From NCBI GenBank assembly GCA_001769215.1, contig MEOL01000007.1, positions 1 to 64,000 of the forward strand: a stretch of DNA of 64,000 bases. The letters run 5' to 3'. Of the stretch, positions 52,478-61,730 are shown piece by piece. The translations under genes and the position numbers were made by a program. The stretch comes from Bacteroidetes bacterium GWF2_41_31 (lineage in GTDB: Bacteria > Bacteroidota > Bacteroidia > Bacteroidales > F082). Positions within the stretch are counted from its first letter, which is position 1. The number at the start of each line of letters is the position of its first letter. The notes under the pieces were generated by a model, which worked only from the letters and a program-made list of their open reading frames with translations, had not been told where the DNA came from and did not search any database.

Positions 52478-53005
52478 ATGACAGTAGAAGAATTTACCAA
52501 TCAAATGCTTCCTTTTAAGGATAAACTGTTCAGGTTCTCATACCGTTTGCTCGGAAACAGAGACGATGCACAGGACACCGTACAGGATGTTTATCTGAAG
52601 ATGTGGAATATCCGGGGAAAGCTGAAGGAAGTTCGGTGTCTGGAGGCTTTGATGATGACCACCACGCGGAATTTGTGCCTGGACCGTTTAAAAAGTAAAA
52701 GCAATAAGTTCATTACACTTCATGAAGAATTTGGAAAGGGAAGCGAGGAAACACCCCACACGCAGATAGAACATGCCGATATGCTGAAATGGGTGAAAAA
52801 AGAAATGAATGGGCTTCCCGAACAACAAAAAACATTGCTACATCTACGCGATATGGAGCAACTGGATTTTGATGAAATCGCTGAAATTACAGGGTTCGAC
52901 CTGAATTACATCAGGGTAAACCTTTCGCGGGCACGCAAAAGCTTAAGAGAAAGAATACTAGAAATTAACAGCTATGCAACCACAGGAATTAAATCAACTA
53001 ATTGA
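52478..53005 (+). CDS. ECF-type RNA polymerase sigma factor
   Basis: A 175-residue extracytoplasmic-function sigma factor. Region 2 (RFSYRLLGNRDDAQDTVQDVYLKMWN, then TTTRNLCLDRLK) and region 4 (LPEQQKTLLHLRDMEQLDFDEIAEITGFDLNYIRVNLSRARKSLRE) are present. It overlaps the next gene by 32 bases, pointing to translational coupling with a membrane regulator. Confidence 0.93.
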   Translation: MTVEEFTNQMLPFKDKLFRFSYRLLGNRDDAQDTVQDVYLKMWNIRGKLKEVRCLEALMMTTTRNLCLDRLKSKSNKFITLHEEFGKGSEETPHTQIEHADMLKWVKKEMNGLPEQQKTLLHLRDMEQLDFDEIAEITGFDLNYIRVNLSRARKSLRERILEINSYATTGIKSTN

Positions 53006-53558
53006 AAAATACTACGAGGGACTGACCTCCCTTAAAGAAGAAATGCAGCTTTTAGATTGGCTGCGGACTTCTCCCGAAGGAGGCGCTTATGCTGATGTTC
53101 TGGCACAGCTTGAGATAATGCTGCAACTGAATACGGATATAAAGACCGATCCCGGATTTGATCAGCAGATTATTGCGGCTCTTCAGGTCGATCAGCCGAT
53201 GAAAAACAGGTGGTTACAGACTTCTCGTCTTACGGGCATTGCCGCTACTGTATTGGTGTTTCTAGCCGTGTGGATTGGCAGTGAACTATTGAAACCCACC
53301 GAGGTCTATGGCACTATCAACGATCCCAAACTTGCTTTTAACGAAACTACGCGGATTCTGGACAAGGTTTCCGGTGGGTTGAATAAAGGCCTCAAACCTG
53401 CTCAGCAATCCACTGAAAAGTTGGTGAAAGGGTTAAAAAAAGTAGAAAAAGCAATTGAAAAATCGAACCAACTCAACGAAGTCAATAAAGCCTCACAATA
53501 CCTGAATTCATTTACACGGGTATATATTAAACTCGGACATAAGAATAACAAAAATTAG
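52974..53558 (+). CDS. Anti-sigma-like membrane protein
   Basis: A 194-residue protein with an N-terminal soluble part of about 80 residues (IEKYYEGLTSLKEEMQLLDWLRT, resembling zinc-free anti-sigma domains of Bacteroidota), one membrane helix (about 85-104, LTGIAATVLVFLAVWIGSEL) and a basic coiled tail outside. Its overlap with the ECF gene and topology make a role as its membrane-bound anti-sigma partner likely, although no diagnostic motif is visible. Confidence 0.72.
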   Translation: MQPQELNQLIEKYYEGLTSLKEEMQLLDWLRTSPEGGAYADVLAQLEIMLQLNTDIKTDPGFDQQIIAALQVDQPMKNRWLQTSRLTGIAATVLVFLAVWIGSELLKPTEVYGTINDPKLAFNETTRILDKVSGGLNKGLKPAQQSTEKLVKGLKKVEKAIEKSNQLNEVNKASQYLNSFTRVYIKLGHKNNKN

Positions 53559-53579
53559 TAACCATTAAATATTAAAACC

Positions 53580-54116
53580 ATGAAAAAGACCATTTTAATT
53601 ACCGCATTGTTTTTATTAGCACTGATGCCAGCGATACTCCAGGCACAGACGGCCATTGATAAACTTTATGACAAATATGCCGGACATGAAGGGTTTACCA
53701 GCATTAACATTTCACCCGGGATGTTTCAGATGCTGGGTAATCTGGACACCGATGACAGCACAGAGGGAGTAAAAGATGCCCAAAATGTGATGGAGCAGCT
53801 TAAAAGCCTCAAGATGTTGGTTTATGAACCTAAAGAAGGACAGAAATTCGACTTCATGTCAGAGGTCAAAAAAACAGTCAAACTGGGCGATTATGAAGAA
53901 CTCATGGCCATTCGTGAGGAAAATTCCGATATCCGTTTTCTGGTGAAGAAAACCAAGGACGATCATATTTCAGAATTGCTGATGCTGGTGGACGATGATA
54001 ACGAGGGACTGATCATGAGCATGACCGGTAACATCGACATGAACACCATTTCAGAAATAGGTAAATCGATGAATATGAAGGGAATGGAGAATCTGGATAA
54101 GCTGGACAAAAAGTAA
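53580..54116 (+). CDS. DUF4252 exported protein
   Basis: A 178-residue protein with a signal peptide (ending ILQAQ, about residue 22) and a domain reading YDKYAGHEGFTSINISPGMFQML, LKMLVYEP and LVKKTKDDHISELLMLVDDD, typical of DUF4252 proteins found beside ECF sigma factors in Bacteroidota. Function is unknown, perhaps an effector or sensor of the ECF system. Confidence 0.88.
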   Translation: MKKTILITALFLLALMPAILQAQTAIDKLYDKYAGHEGFTSINISPGMFQMLGNLDTDDSTEGVKDAQNVMEQLKSLKMLVYEPKEGQKFDFMSEVKKTVKLGDYEELMAIREENSDIRFLVKKTKDDHISELLMLVDDDNEGLIMSMTGNIDMNTISEIGKSMNMKGMENLDKLDKK

Positions 54117-54135
54117 CCCCAGCAGATGATGTAAT

Positions 54136-54178
54136 AAAAAAAGGGGCTTGCGCATACTGTGCAGACCCCTTTTTGTTT
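54136..54178. terminator. Bidirectional intrinsic terminator
   Basis: AAAAAGGGG (54138-54146) and CCCCTTTTT (54166-54174) arms with further pairing of TTGCGC and GTGCAG inside give a strong hairpin with A-runs on one side and T-runs on the other. It serves both the DUF4252 gene and the convergent thioredoxin gene. Confidence 0.85.
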
Positions 54179-54193
54179 GGTTTGGATTTAAAC

Positions 54194-54712
54194 TTATAAA
54201 AGTTTCTCGATTTCTACCGTTGTGGCAGCATTGCTGGGTCTGGAAGCATTTGTATTTACAATATTGCCCTTGCGATCAACAAGTATATAGCGGGGAATCG
54301 TTCTTACATTCAGCAGTTGGTTGTATTCCTGATGCACTTTTTGGCTGGCAAGGTAATGATCTCCGGTTATCTGTAGCTGTTTGATCATACCTTCCCATTT
54401 GGCTGCATCCTGATCAGAAGAAATGTAGATGAACACCACGTCTTTTCCTTTCAGTTGTTTTTTCATTGTCGCGGAGTGTGGCATTTCTCCCCGGCAGGGT
54501 CCACACCAGCTGGCCCAAAAGTCTACATAAATTACTTTGCCTTTATATTTGGCCAGAATATCATTAAAACCCATGCCGGCATTGTCTGCGTCACGTAGGT
54601 TTACCAAATGGGCACCTTCGGGAAGTGCTTGTGTTGCATTGGATTGTTGTGAAAAAGCGGTCATGCCCACTAACAATATGCTTAGGGTAATAATTGATTT
54701 AAATGTTCGCAT
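54194..54712 (-). CDS. TlpA-like thioredoxin-fold protein
   Basis: A 172-residue exported protein with a signal peptide (ending MTAFSQ, about 21). WASWCGPCRGEMP contains the redox pair Cys70/Cys73, and RTIPRYILVDRKGNIV holds the cis-Pro. Such proteins reduce or isomerise periplasmic disulfides, for example in cytochrome c maturation. A -7 box TATTTTTG lies at 54730-54737. Confidence 0.92.
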   Translation of the reverse strand: MRTFKSIITLSILLVGMTAFSQQSNATQALPEGAHLVNLRDADNAGMGFNDILAKYKGKVIYVDFWASWCGPCRGEMPHSATMKKQLKGKDVVFIYISSDQDAAKWEGMIKQLQITGDHYLASQKVHQEYNQLLNVRTIPRYILVDRKGNIVNTNASRPSNAATTVEIEKLL

Positions 54713-54729
54713 TGTGATTCTTTTTTCTG

Positions 54730-54737
54730 CAAAAATA
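54730..54737 (-). promoter_or_regulatory. -7 box of the TlpA-like gene
   Basis: TATTTTTG on the minus strand, 17 bases before the start codon. No TTG at the -33 position. Confidence 0.4.
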
Positions 54738-54890
54738 GCATCATTTACATTCCTTGTGAAATTTTAACACTATTTTAGAATTACTGGATATAAGCAGGGT
54801 GTTGCGAATTGAATAAATGAAGCATTAAACAGTGATTATTGAATGGAGAGTTAATGATATGAAATCCAGATTAAAATGTTAATTGACCAA

Positions 54891-55547
54891 TTACTGTGTA
54901 AACACAAACTGAATCATATTTGCCCCCATTTCCAGTGCTTCATTTCTTTTTTCCGGTGAGTCGTGGTGGACTTGCACATCTTCCCATCCATCACCCAAAT
55001 CGCATTCGAAATCATAAAAGCAAACTAACCTGCCACCAACAAACAACCCAAAACCCTGCGAGTCTTTGTTGTCGTGTTCATGGATTTTAGGCAATCCATC
55101 GGGGAAATTAAATTTCTGATGATAAATGGGATGATTTAAAGGAAGTTCAACAAACTCCTGATCGGGAAACACCCTTTTCATCTCCCTGCGGATATACGGA
55201 TCAAGACCATAATTATCGGAAATATGTAAAAAGCCTCCCGACATCAGGTACTTCCTCAGGTTTTCCACCTCCTCGGGTGATAATATAATGTTTCCGTGTC
55301 CGGTAATATGTACAAACGGATAATTAAATAACTCGCTGCTTCCAATCGGAACAGTTGGAATATCCGTGTTGATATTGGTATTAAGCCGGTCGTTACAAAA
55401 TTTGACCAGATTGGGCAACGAGGTGGGGTTGGCATACCAGTCGCCACCTCCATTGTACTTCACCAATGCAATGGAGACTTCCTGCGCACGGGTGGAATAA
55501 ACAGTCAGGGCAATAAGGGTTATGATGATATATTTAAGAAATTTCAT
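54891..55547 (-). CDS. DUF4159 exported protein
   Basis: A 218-residue protein from the ATG at 55547, with a signal peptide (ending TRAQE). The body reads IALVKYNGGGDWYANPTSLPNLVKF, FNYPFVHITGHGNIILSPEEVENLRKYL and GGFLHISDNYG, the glutamine-amidotransferase-like fold of DUF4159. Function unknown. Start lies eight bases after the rsmE stop, so the two are co-transcribed. Confidence 0.85.
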   Translation of the reverse strand: MKFLKYIIITLIALTVYSTRAQEVSIALVKYNGGGDWYANPTSLPNLVKFCNDRLNTNINTDIPTVPIGSSELFNYPFVHITGHGNIILSPEEVENLRKYLMSGGFLHISDNYGLDPYIRREMKRVFPDQEFVELPLNHPIYHQKFNFPDGLPKIHEHDNKDSQGFGLFVGGRLVCFYDFECDLGDGWEDVQVHHDSPEKRNEALEMGANMIQFVFTQ

Positions 55548-55555
55548 TAGCAAGT

Positions 55556-56266
55556 TTATGTATTCAAGAGATTGATTACGTGAATGGTATGACAAGCTGC
55601 CACGCCGGCAGTTTCGGTCCTTAGCCTGGCAGGTCCCAGTTTAACCGGAATAAAACCCTGTTGTTTTGCTGCTTCTACTTCTTCGCGTGAGAAATCGCCT
55701 TCCGGGCCAATCAGCACCAGGGTGTTTTTGTTTGGTTTGCACAATTGTGCAAGTTCCTGCGTCACGACTTTATCAATAAAGGCAATGAATTTATCTCCTT
55801 CAAAGCTTTGTGTAATAAAGGAATTAAACTTTTTAGGCTCATGCAACTCAGGCAGCCGGCTTTTTAACGATTGTTTCATGGCTGCCACCAGTACTTTTTC
55901 AAGTCTGTCGGGCTTTACATCGCGCCTTTCCGAGTGAAATGTGATGATGGGGGTGAGGCTGTCTACACCCATTTCGGTGACTTTCTCCAGAAACCACTCA
56001 AAACGGTTGATGTTTTTGGTGGGGGCTACGGCCAAATGGATTTGGAAGTTCCTGGTATCATCCCCATTTCTTTCGGTCTTAACCTCAACCTTACACCCTT
56101 TTGCGTTGCCATCAATGATCTCACACTCGTAAAACATACCCTTACCATCGGTGGTGGTAATCACGTCACCAATCTGTTTTCGTAACACCCTAATCAGGTG
56201 CTTCGACTCTTCTTCATCCAGTTTAAACTGCGGTTTCTGAAGTTGGGGTGTGTAAAATAAATTCAT
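55556..56266 (-). CDS. rsmE: 16S rRNA (uracil1498-N3)-methyltransferase
   Basis: A 236-residue SPOUT-class methyltransferase from the ATG at 56266, modifying U1498 of 16S rRNA. An N-terminal PUA-like domain (HLIRVLRKQIGDVITTTDG) precedes the knotted domain with LVLIGPEGDFSREEVEAA and LGPARLRTETAG, which bind SAM. It follows the 1-kilo-residue secreted gene by 17 bases; the longer frame to 56362 would overlap it. Confidence 0.95.
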   Translation of the reverse strand: MNLFYTPQLQKPQFKLDEEESKHLIRVLRKQIGDVITTTDGKGMFYECEIIDGNAKGCKVEVKTERNGDDTRNFQIHLAVAPTKNINRFEWFLEKVTEMGVDSLTPIITFHSERRDVKPDRLEKVLVAAMKQSLKSRLPELHEPKKFNSFITQSFEGDKFIAFIDKVVTQELAQLCKPNKNTLVLIGPEGDFSREEVEAAKQQGFIPVKLGPARLRTETAGVAACHTIHVINLLNT

Positions 56267-56283
56267 GACGACAGCAAACGGAT

Positions 56284-59187
56284 TTATCTGACAATGATGA
56301 CTTTGTGTGTGGATAATTTCCCGATTCCCGAGGTTTTGATAAGATAAATCCCCGGTGCACATTGGCTGCTTTCGTTCATTAAAATTTCGCCCGGGCCATT
56401 TACAGGTTTGCTCATCAACTTTTGGCCCATCCGGTTGAGCAGTTCAACCTGATGGATGCCTGATTTCTCAGGAACCAACACATGGATGACTCCGTTGGAT
56501 GGATTCGGGAAAATATGAACATCTGAAATAGCTGGTTGTTGATCAACTCCAACGGTCTGCGAAATGGATACGTTGTCGATGAGTATGGCATTACCATAAA
56601 AGCTGTAAGTTTCGAAAGCAATTTTAATGTTCGGCATTCCCAGCCAGGCGTCGAGATTGATCACGTTACACTCACTTCCCCAGCCGTCACCACACCAATC
56701 GGAGGCCATCTGAGGGAAGAAAGGATCGATGGTAGGTTCGTGGGTGGCAAAATTACCTGAACCATCCTCACCCATGGCTTTTAAGCGGGTCCAGGTATCG
56801 CCACAATCAGCCGACAGGTATACAATCAGCGAATCGGTGGCAGGAACGGCTGTATTTTGTGCGTAAGCATGTTGAAATTCAAGATAGGCATTGGTCATTC
56901 CTTCCAGGTTAAAAGGAGGGGAGATGAGCCGGTCGCGTTGCCCGATGGCCATGTAGTCGCGGAAGTTTACTCCTGCAGCTGTATGACCAGGGCTGTTTCC
57001 ACCAATGGAAAATAGTTCCCAGGTTGTGCTATGGTCCGGGTTCTCAATTTCCCAATTGTTTCTATCAAAACCATTGTATTCAAAATCTTCGGCAAACCAG
57101 GGTTGATAACCTCCGGCAGATATCAAATCAAATTCAGTCAGTGTGGAAGACCCATTCATGTTGGTTGCTGTAAGTGTAACAGCATAATCGTTGGCCTCAT
57201 TGAATTCCACTTCCGGATTTTGGTTGTAGGGGTCTGTTCCATTGATAAAAGTAACAGTAGAAGGATCGAACTGCCATTCCCATTGGATGGGACTGTACAG
57301 GCTTAAGTCGGTAAAACTCACCGGTTGGTTGACACAAACTTTCTCAAGATCGGCAGAAAAACTGATTTCAGGAAGGATGGATGAACTTACCGTGATAAAC
57401 TGTTGTTTGGTAACCACATCCGTTCCCAACACATTGGAAGCTGTAAGGGTAACGGTAAAAGTACCTTCGTTCGGATAGACAATGTTTTGTGGGTTTTGGT
57501 CGCTGGAAACAGCGGGAACACCACCTTCAAATTCCCATTGCCATTCGGAAGGAACGCCAATGGTGAGGTCGGTAAAGTTGATGCTTTCACCGGTAGGAAT
57601 AAGGGTTTCATCCGATGTAAAATCGGCCACCGGAGAAAAGGATGGCTTCACCATGGCCCACCAGGTTCCCCAGGTGTCGCCACTCTGTGGTATCATGGCG
57701 AATTCCTGTAAAGCCCAGAAGTCGATGTCGTTTTCGGGATCCACGCAAGTGGCTGAATAGTCACCCCAACGGTTGCGGTCGCCGCCATAGGTTTTGTAAT
57801 AGGGTGCTTCGCCGTCCTTGTATTGATAATAGGTACGCATGGAGTTGGGTTCGTCGTAATAGGCTTTAAATGAATATCCTGCACCGGCATATTGGGTACT
57901 TGAAAATACATTGTGCCCGATCATCACATCTTCGTTGGCGTTTACCGCGATGGAAGGAAAGGCAAATGAAAATGTGTTCGACTGATCCTCAATTCGGCCA
58001 TGTTCAAGAATCACTCCGTCGGTATCAAGTTCCCACCATTGCACGGCGCAACGTTGTGGGTCGCCTGCCGGAAGAAATACATGGTGCACCGCCCAAAGTT
58101 TGTTGTTCCGGTAAATAACGGTTTCCATGCGTGCGTCCACAGAATTTATCAACTGCGAGGAGCCAAGCTGTGGCAGAAAATTGCCATAATCGCCACCCCA
58201 TCCTGACCAGGGTTCTGGTATTCCAATGTCGCCCTGGTATTCAAAAACCGGATTGTTGAGCTCGCCACTCAGTTTAAATTTCTTGATGTATCCGTATCCG
58301 TTTTGATCGCCATCACCGGTGGCAATAAGGTACTGATCTTCAGTTTCATTATCGTAAGTAACCGATGGCACCAGGGTAAATCCTTCGTAGGTGGCAAATC
58401 GGGTAAAATTGATGTCCTCATCGCCATTGTAGGCCGCCATCTTATCAAAAACAAACACTGTGCGGTAATAATCGCCACCAAACATATTTCCGCTTACGGT
58501 GATCCATTTTTTGTTGAAACCAATGCTGGGATAATCAAACCAGGCGATATTGGAGGCATCGGTATCAACCCAGTAAAAGTTCCAGTCGCCCATGGGATCC
58601 GACGAGGTGCTTACACCAATGTACAACTTCGATTCATTTACGTTGGAGCCACTGGGAGTGGTCATAATCCAACGGTCGTTGTAGGGATCGTACAGTATTT
58701 TAGGGTCAAAAGTACCGGTTGTGCCGGGAAGTGGTCTCCAGAAATTTCCCAAAGCGGTGGTCATCAACACATTGCCCTCTTTGTCCTGAATGCGGACTTC
58801 CGTATTCAGGGTGGTCATCAGGTGGTTGGGACCGGCAGCGCCCATTACGTCGGGAGGTATCGATCGCTGGTTGTCTTCCAGTGAGAGGAAATCCCTGGTG
58901 GGTGCAGGCGACATTTCGCGGCTAACAGGTTTATTGGCTCTCTGTGGTGAAGGTGCTTCCTGATGGATGATGCGATCGGGATTGGTTTTAAAATCAGGTG
59001 CTTTCCAGTTTTTGTTGGGAGTTTTTATCCCTGAAAAGTGGCTGTAGTCTGTGATGGTGTCTTTAGCCATTTCCCCAACGTTTACCGTAGCGCCTTTAAT
59101 TGCCTTTCCGGCTTTTCCATGATAGCTTTGCGCTGAAAGAGAGGCGCTTAACAAAATAAATAGGGTAATTAAAGATATAATCCGCAT
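56284..59187 (-). CDS. Large PKD-containing T9SS-secreted protein
   Basis: From the ATG at 59187 the protein has 967 residues. A signal peptide (MRIISLITLFILLSASLSAQ) is followed by a propeller-like region of ~480 residues, two PKD domains (PVADFTSDETLIPTGESINFTDL and PEISFSADLEKVCVNQPVSFTDL), a jelly-roll or MAM-like domain (WFAEDFEYNGFDRNNWEI) and a T9SS type A C-terminus (DVHIFPNPSNGVIHVLVP to STHKVIIVR). Probably a cell-surface or extracellular protein; no catalytic motif was identified. -7 box at 59224-59231. Confidence 0.88.
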   Translation of the reverse strand: MRIISLITLFILLSASLSAQSYHGKAGKAIKGATVNVGEMAKDTITDYSHFSGIKTPNKNWKAPDFKTNPDRIIHQEAPSPQRANKPVSREMSPAPTRDFLSLEDNQRSIPPDVMGAAGPNHLMTTLNTEVRIQDKEGNVLMTTALGNFWRPLPGTTGTFDPKILYDPYNDRWIMTTPSGSNVNESKLYIGVSTSSDPMGDWNFYWVDTDASNIAWFDYPSIGFNKKWITVSGNMFGGDYYRTVFVFDKMAAYNGDEDINFTRFATYEGFTLVPSVTYDNETEDQYLIATGDGDQNGYGYIKKFKLSGELNNPVFEYQGDIGIPEPWSGWGGDYGNFLPQLGSSQLINSVDARMETVIYRNNKLWAVHHVFLPAGDPQRCAVQWWELDTDGVILEHGRIEDQSNTFSFAFPSIAVNANEDVMIGHNVFSSTQYAGAGYSFKAYYDEPNSMRTYYQYKDGEAPYYKTYGGDRNRWGDYSATCVDPENDIDFWALQEFAMIPQSGDTWGTWWAMVKPSFSPVADFTSDETLIPTGESINFTDLTIGVPSEWQWEFEGGVPAVSSDQNPQNIVYPNEGTFTVTLTASNVLGTDVVTKQQFITVSSSILPEISFSADLEKVCVNQPVSFTDLSLYSPIQWEWQFDPSTVTFINGTDPYNQNPEVEFNEANDYAVTLTATNMNGSSTLTEFDLISAGGYQPWFAEDFEYNGFDRNNWEIENPDHSTTWELFSIGGNSPGHTAAGVNFRDYMAIGQRDRLISPPFNLEGMTNAYLEFQHAYAQNTAVPATDSLIVYLSADCGDTWTRLKAMGEDGSGNFATHEPTIDPFFPQMASDWCGDGWGSECNVINLDAWLGMPNIKIAFETYSFYGNAILIDNVSISQTVGVDQQPAISDVHIFPNPSNGVIHVLVPEKSGIHQVELLNRMGQKLMSKPVNGPGEILMNESSQCAPGIYLIKTSGIGKLSTHKVIIVR

Positions 59188-59223
59188 GGTGGTTGTACTA
59201 AGTGATTGATAGAATACCGGATG

Positions 59224-59231
59224 CAAATATA
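59224..59231 (-). promoter_or_regulatory. -7 box of the PKD/T9SS gene
   Basis: TATATTTG on the minus strand, 37 bases upstream of the ATG at 59187; it supports that start over the ORF beginning at 59307. Confidence 0.45.
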
Positions 59232-59313
59232 GTATTTTGTTGGTTGTGGGGGGAAAGGACTTAAGTCCCCAAAGTACATGCCTCAAGAGTACGGATGCTT
59301 GATTCACTATTGG

Positions 59314-61668
59314 TTAAACACGATTGAGGTATTTTGCCGGATTTTGATTGAGATAATTAAATACGGAAATTGAAACCAGAATCAAAATTATTATCACGGT
59401 AGTTGCAGTTCCCAAAAGAAAATAAAGAATATTAATCTGAAGATGATAGGCAAAGTGGCTTAACCAATCGGTCGCATAATACCAGATTAGCGGATAGGTT
59501 ATTGTGTTGGCAATCAGTAGCCCAAGAAGAAATTCTTTTGAAATCAGTGTGGTAATGGTTATAAAACCGGCACCATGAATTGTTCTGATCATGATTTCCT
59601 TGCTTTTTTTTTGCAGGGTGAAAATAAGTAAACCAACTATGCCAAAGATTCCCAAAGAAATTGCAATAAAGGTAAATGTCAGAAATATGGACTTCATCCT
59701 TTTTTCATGCTTGTATGTATCATCGATAATTGAAGTATAATCGAGGAGGCTGAAATTTGAAAGTGGTACTAATTCGAGTTGCTTTGATTCAATAAATTTG
59801 GAAAGATCCTCCTTATTTCCTTGGTATTTAAGGGCAAGGCAAATGGCAGATTTATCCATGGGATAAATAATCAATGGAGCAATTTCGTCGTACATTGTTT
59901 CGATTTGAAAATCGCTTACAACCCCAATAATTTCTTTCCACATAAACTTTTTCCCAACCGGGTTATCCAGTTCAAGGAATTTTACTGCGGCTGCATTCAA
60001 TATTATAGCATTTGTTTTATCATAGTCACCGGATAAATTAAATGTTCTGCCATCAGTAATGTTGATATCCAGTGTCTTAAAGTAACTCTCATCTGCATAC
60101 AACATCAACATACTAATTGGCTTTGAATAGTCCTCATTCATAAAGACCTTGGTATAATTATATACAGGACCATAGAGAGGTAGACATGTTGCTAATGAGA
60201 TATTTAAAATTTTCGGGTTACTTTCAATATCATGGATAAGAGTTCCAGGATCATACCTAAGTTCTTTAGGTAACCGCATCACCAAAATGTTCTCAGGATT
60301 AAAACCTAATACGTCTCTGTTTTTAAGAAAATTCCACTGGTTGAGCATGATGGATGAGATGACAATTAGCGTGCTAAAAATAGCAATCTGCCCCAAGACT
60401 AGTAGTTTATTCATTCTAAAAAAAGGGAGCTTATTTTCATGTACAATTTGAATGCTTTGTCCGGTTTCATTTCTAACCAAATAAAAACTGACAATTGTAA
60501 CGGCAATCAATCCGATTAGCAATAAAACACCAATACTGAGTATGAAAGGTGTTATGAAATCATGACCCGAAATTGAGATGCTTTTTTGAAAAATCTCCTC
60601 CATATATGGCACTAAAAGGTTTGACAAGATCCATGAGAGCAACATAGCCGTTAAAATGAGGATAAATATTTCAGAGCAGATAAGTGTAATCAAATTGAAT
60701 TTTGTAGCTCCGTTAATCCTCCTGATCGAATATTCACGCTTTCGTTGACCGTGTACTGCGGCCGTTATGATTATGAAATTGGAGGTGGCAATGAGAAGGA
60801 TGATCAGACCAAGAAGGCCAAACAAATATACATTTTGCAAACTACCCATGGGCAGAAAATTGTTTATCAGTCCATTTGAGTGAAAGTAGATATCTGATAA
60901 TTTTTGAAGTTGAAAAGTATATTCTGTTTCAGAAACAGCAGACCGCACAAGCTGGTTAATCTTATTCTCAACCTCAGTTGGATCACTGTTCTTATTCAAT
61001 ACCAGATAGGTAGTAAAAAAATTTTGGTTAATGGTTTTATCAAAGGGCGTCTTGTCAAATTCTTGATTATCTAAGTCAAATTCAATTTTAAAATTCCCGA
61101 TGATTTCCGCTGAAAATGTGCTGTTGACAGGGATGTTGGTGTATTCTGCAATTACAATAGCCTGTATTTCATTTCCTCCTTTTTTTAGTCTTAAAACGCT
61201 ACCAATGGGGTTAATTTCCTGAAAATATTTTTGAGCTGTTTTTTGTGAAATGGCCACCCAGTATGGATTGCTAGTGTTTTTAAAGTCGCCTCGAATCAAT
61301 TTAATGTCTAAATTTTTAAACAGGTCATTATCTGCACAGTAAAAGTGAGTCTCCGGTATAAATTCTTCATTGTTTCTAATGAAGATATCAGAAAGCCGTC
61401 TGTACTGAAAAGCAGTATTTACATCAGGAACACTGTTTCTAATCAATGATTTCAATGAAAATGGCGTAAGTGCGCTGGCCCAAGACTGGGATTCGTTGGT
61501 CTGAACTACCCGAAATATATTGTTTTTGTTGCTGATGTATTCATCATAAGAGGTTTCGGTTATTAAATACGACAAAATCAACATCAGAAATGACAGCGAT
61601 ATGGCTAAACCAAGGAGCCTTAAAATGAATGCAGTTAAGTGCTTTTTCCAGATTTGAATGGTTATCAT
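59314..61668 (-). CDS. MacB/FtsX-like ABC permease (large, two-domain)
   Basis: A 784-residue permease with eight membrane helices in two sets of four, each with a long periplasmic domain, the layout of the large Bacteroidota MacB-like permeases. GQRKREYSIRRINGATKFNLI and LQKKSKEIMIRTIHGAGFITI are the coupling motifs ahead of helix pairs. No ATPase gene is adjacent, so it must borrow one encoded elsewhere. Often part of antimicrobial-peptide or stress response systems. Confidence 0.9.
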   Translation of the reverse strand: MITIQIWKKHLTAFILRLLGLAISLSFLMLILSYLITETSYDEYISNKNNIFRVVQTNESQSWASALTPFSLKSLIRNSVPDVNTAFQYRRLSDIFIRNNEEFIPETHFYCADNDLFKNLDIKLIRGDFKNTSNPYWVAISQKTAQKYFQEINPIGSVLRLKKGGNEIQAIVIAEYTNIPVNSTFSAEIIGNFKIEFDLDNQEFDKTPFDKTINQNFFTTYLVLNKNSDPTEVENKINQLVRSAVSETEYTFQLQKLSDIYFHSNGLINNFLPMGSLQNVYLFGLLGLIILLIATSNFIIITAAVHGQRKREYSIRRINGATKFNLITLICSEIFILILTAMLLSWILSNLLVPYMEEIFQKSISISGHDFITPFILSIGVLLLIGLIAVTIVSFYLVRNETGQSIQIVHENKLPFFRMNKLLVLGQIAIFSTLIVISSIMLNQWNFLKNRDVLGFNPENILVMRLPKELRYDPGTLIHDIESNPKILNISLATCLPLYGPVYNYTKVFMNEDYSKPISMLMLYADESYFKTLDINITDGRTFNLSGDYDKTNAIILNAAAVKFLELDNPVGKKFMWKEIIGVVSDFQIETMYDEIAPLIIYPMDKSAICLALKYQGNKEDLSKFIESKQLELVPLSNFSLLDYTSIIDDTYKHEKRMKSIFLTFTFIAISLGIFGIVGLLIFTLQKKSKEIMIRTIHGAGFITITTLISKEFLLGLLIANTITYPLIWYYATDWLSHFAYHLQINILYFLLGTATTVIIILILVSISVFNYLNQNPAKYLNRV

Positions 61669-61730
61669 AGTTAGATTTAATTAAACTACCTTTTTTTTGT
61701 TCGGAAGAGGTTCGTCAGGTTGCAATTGCC

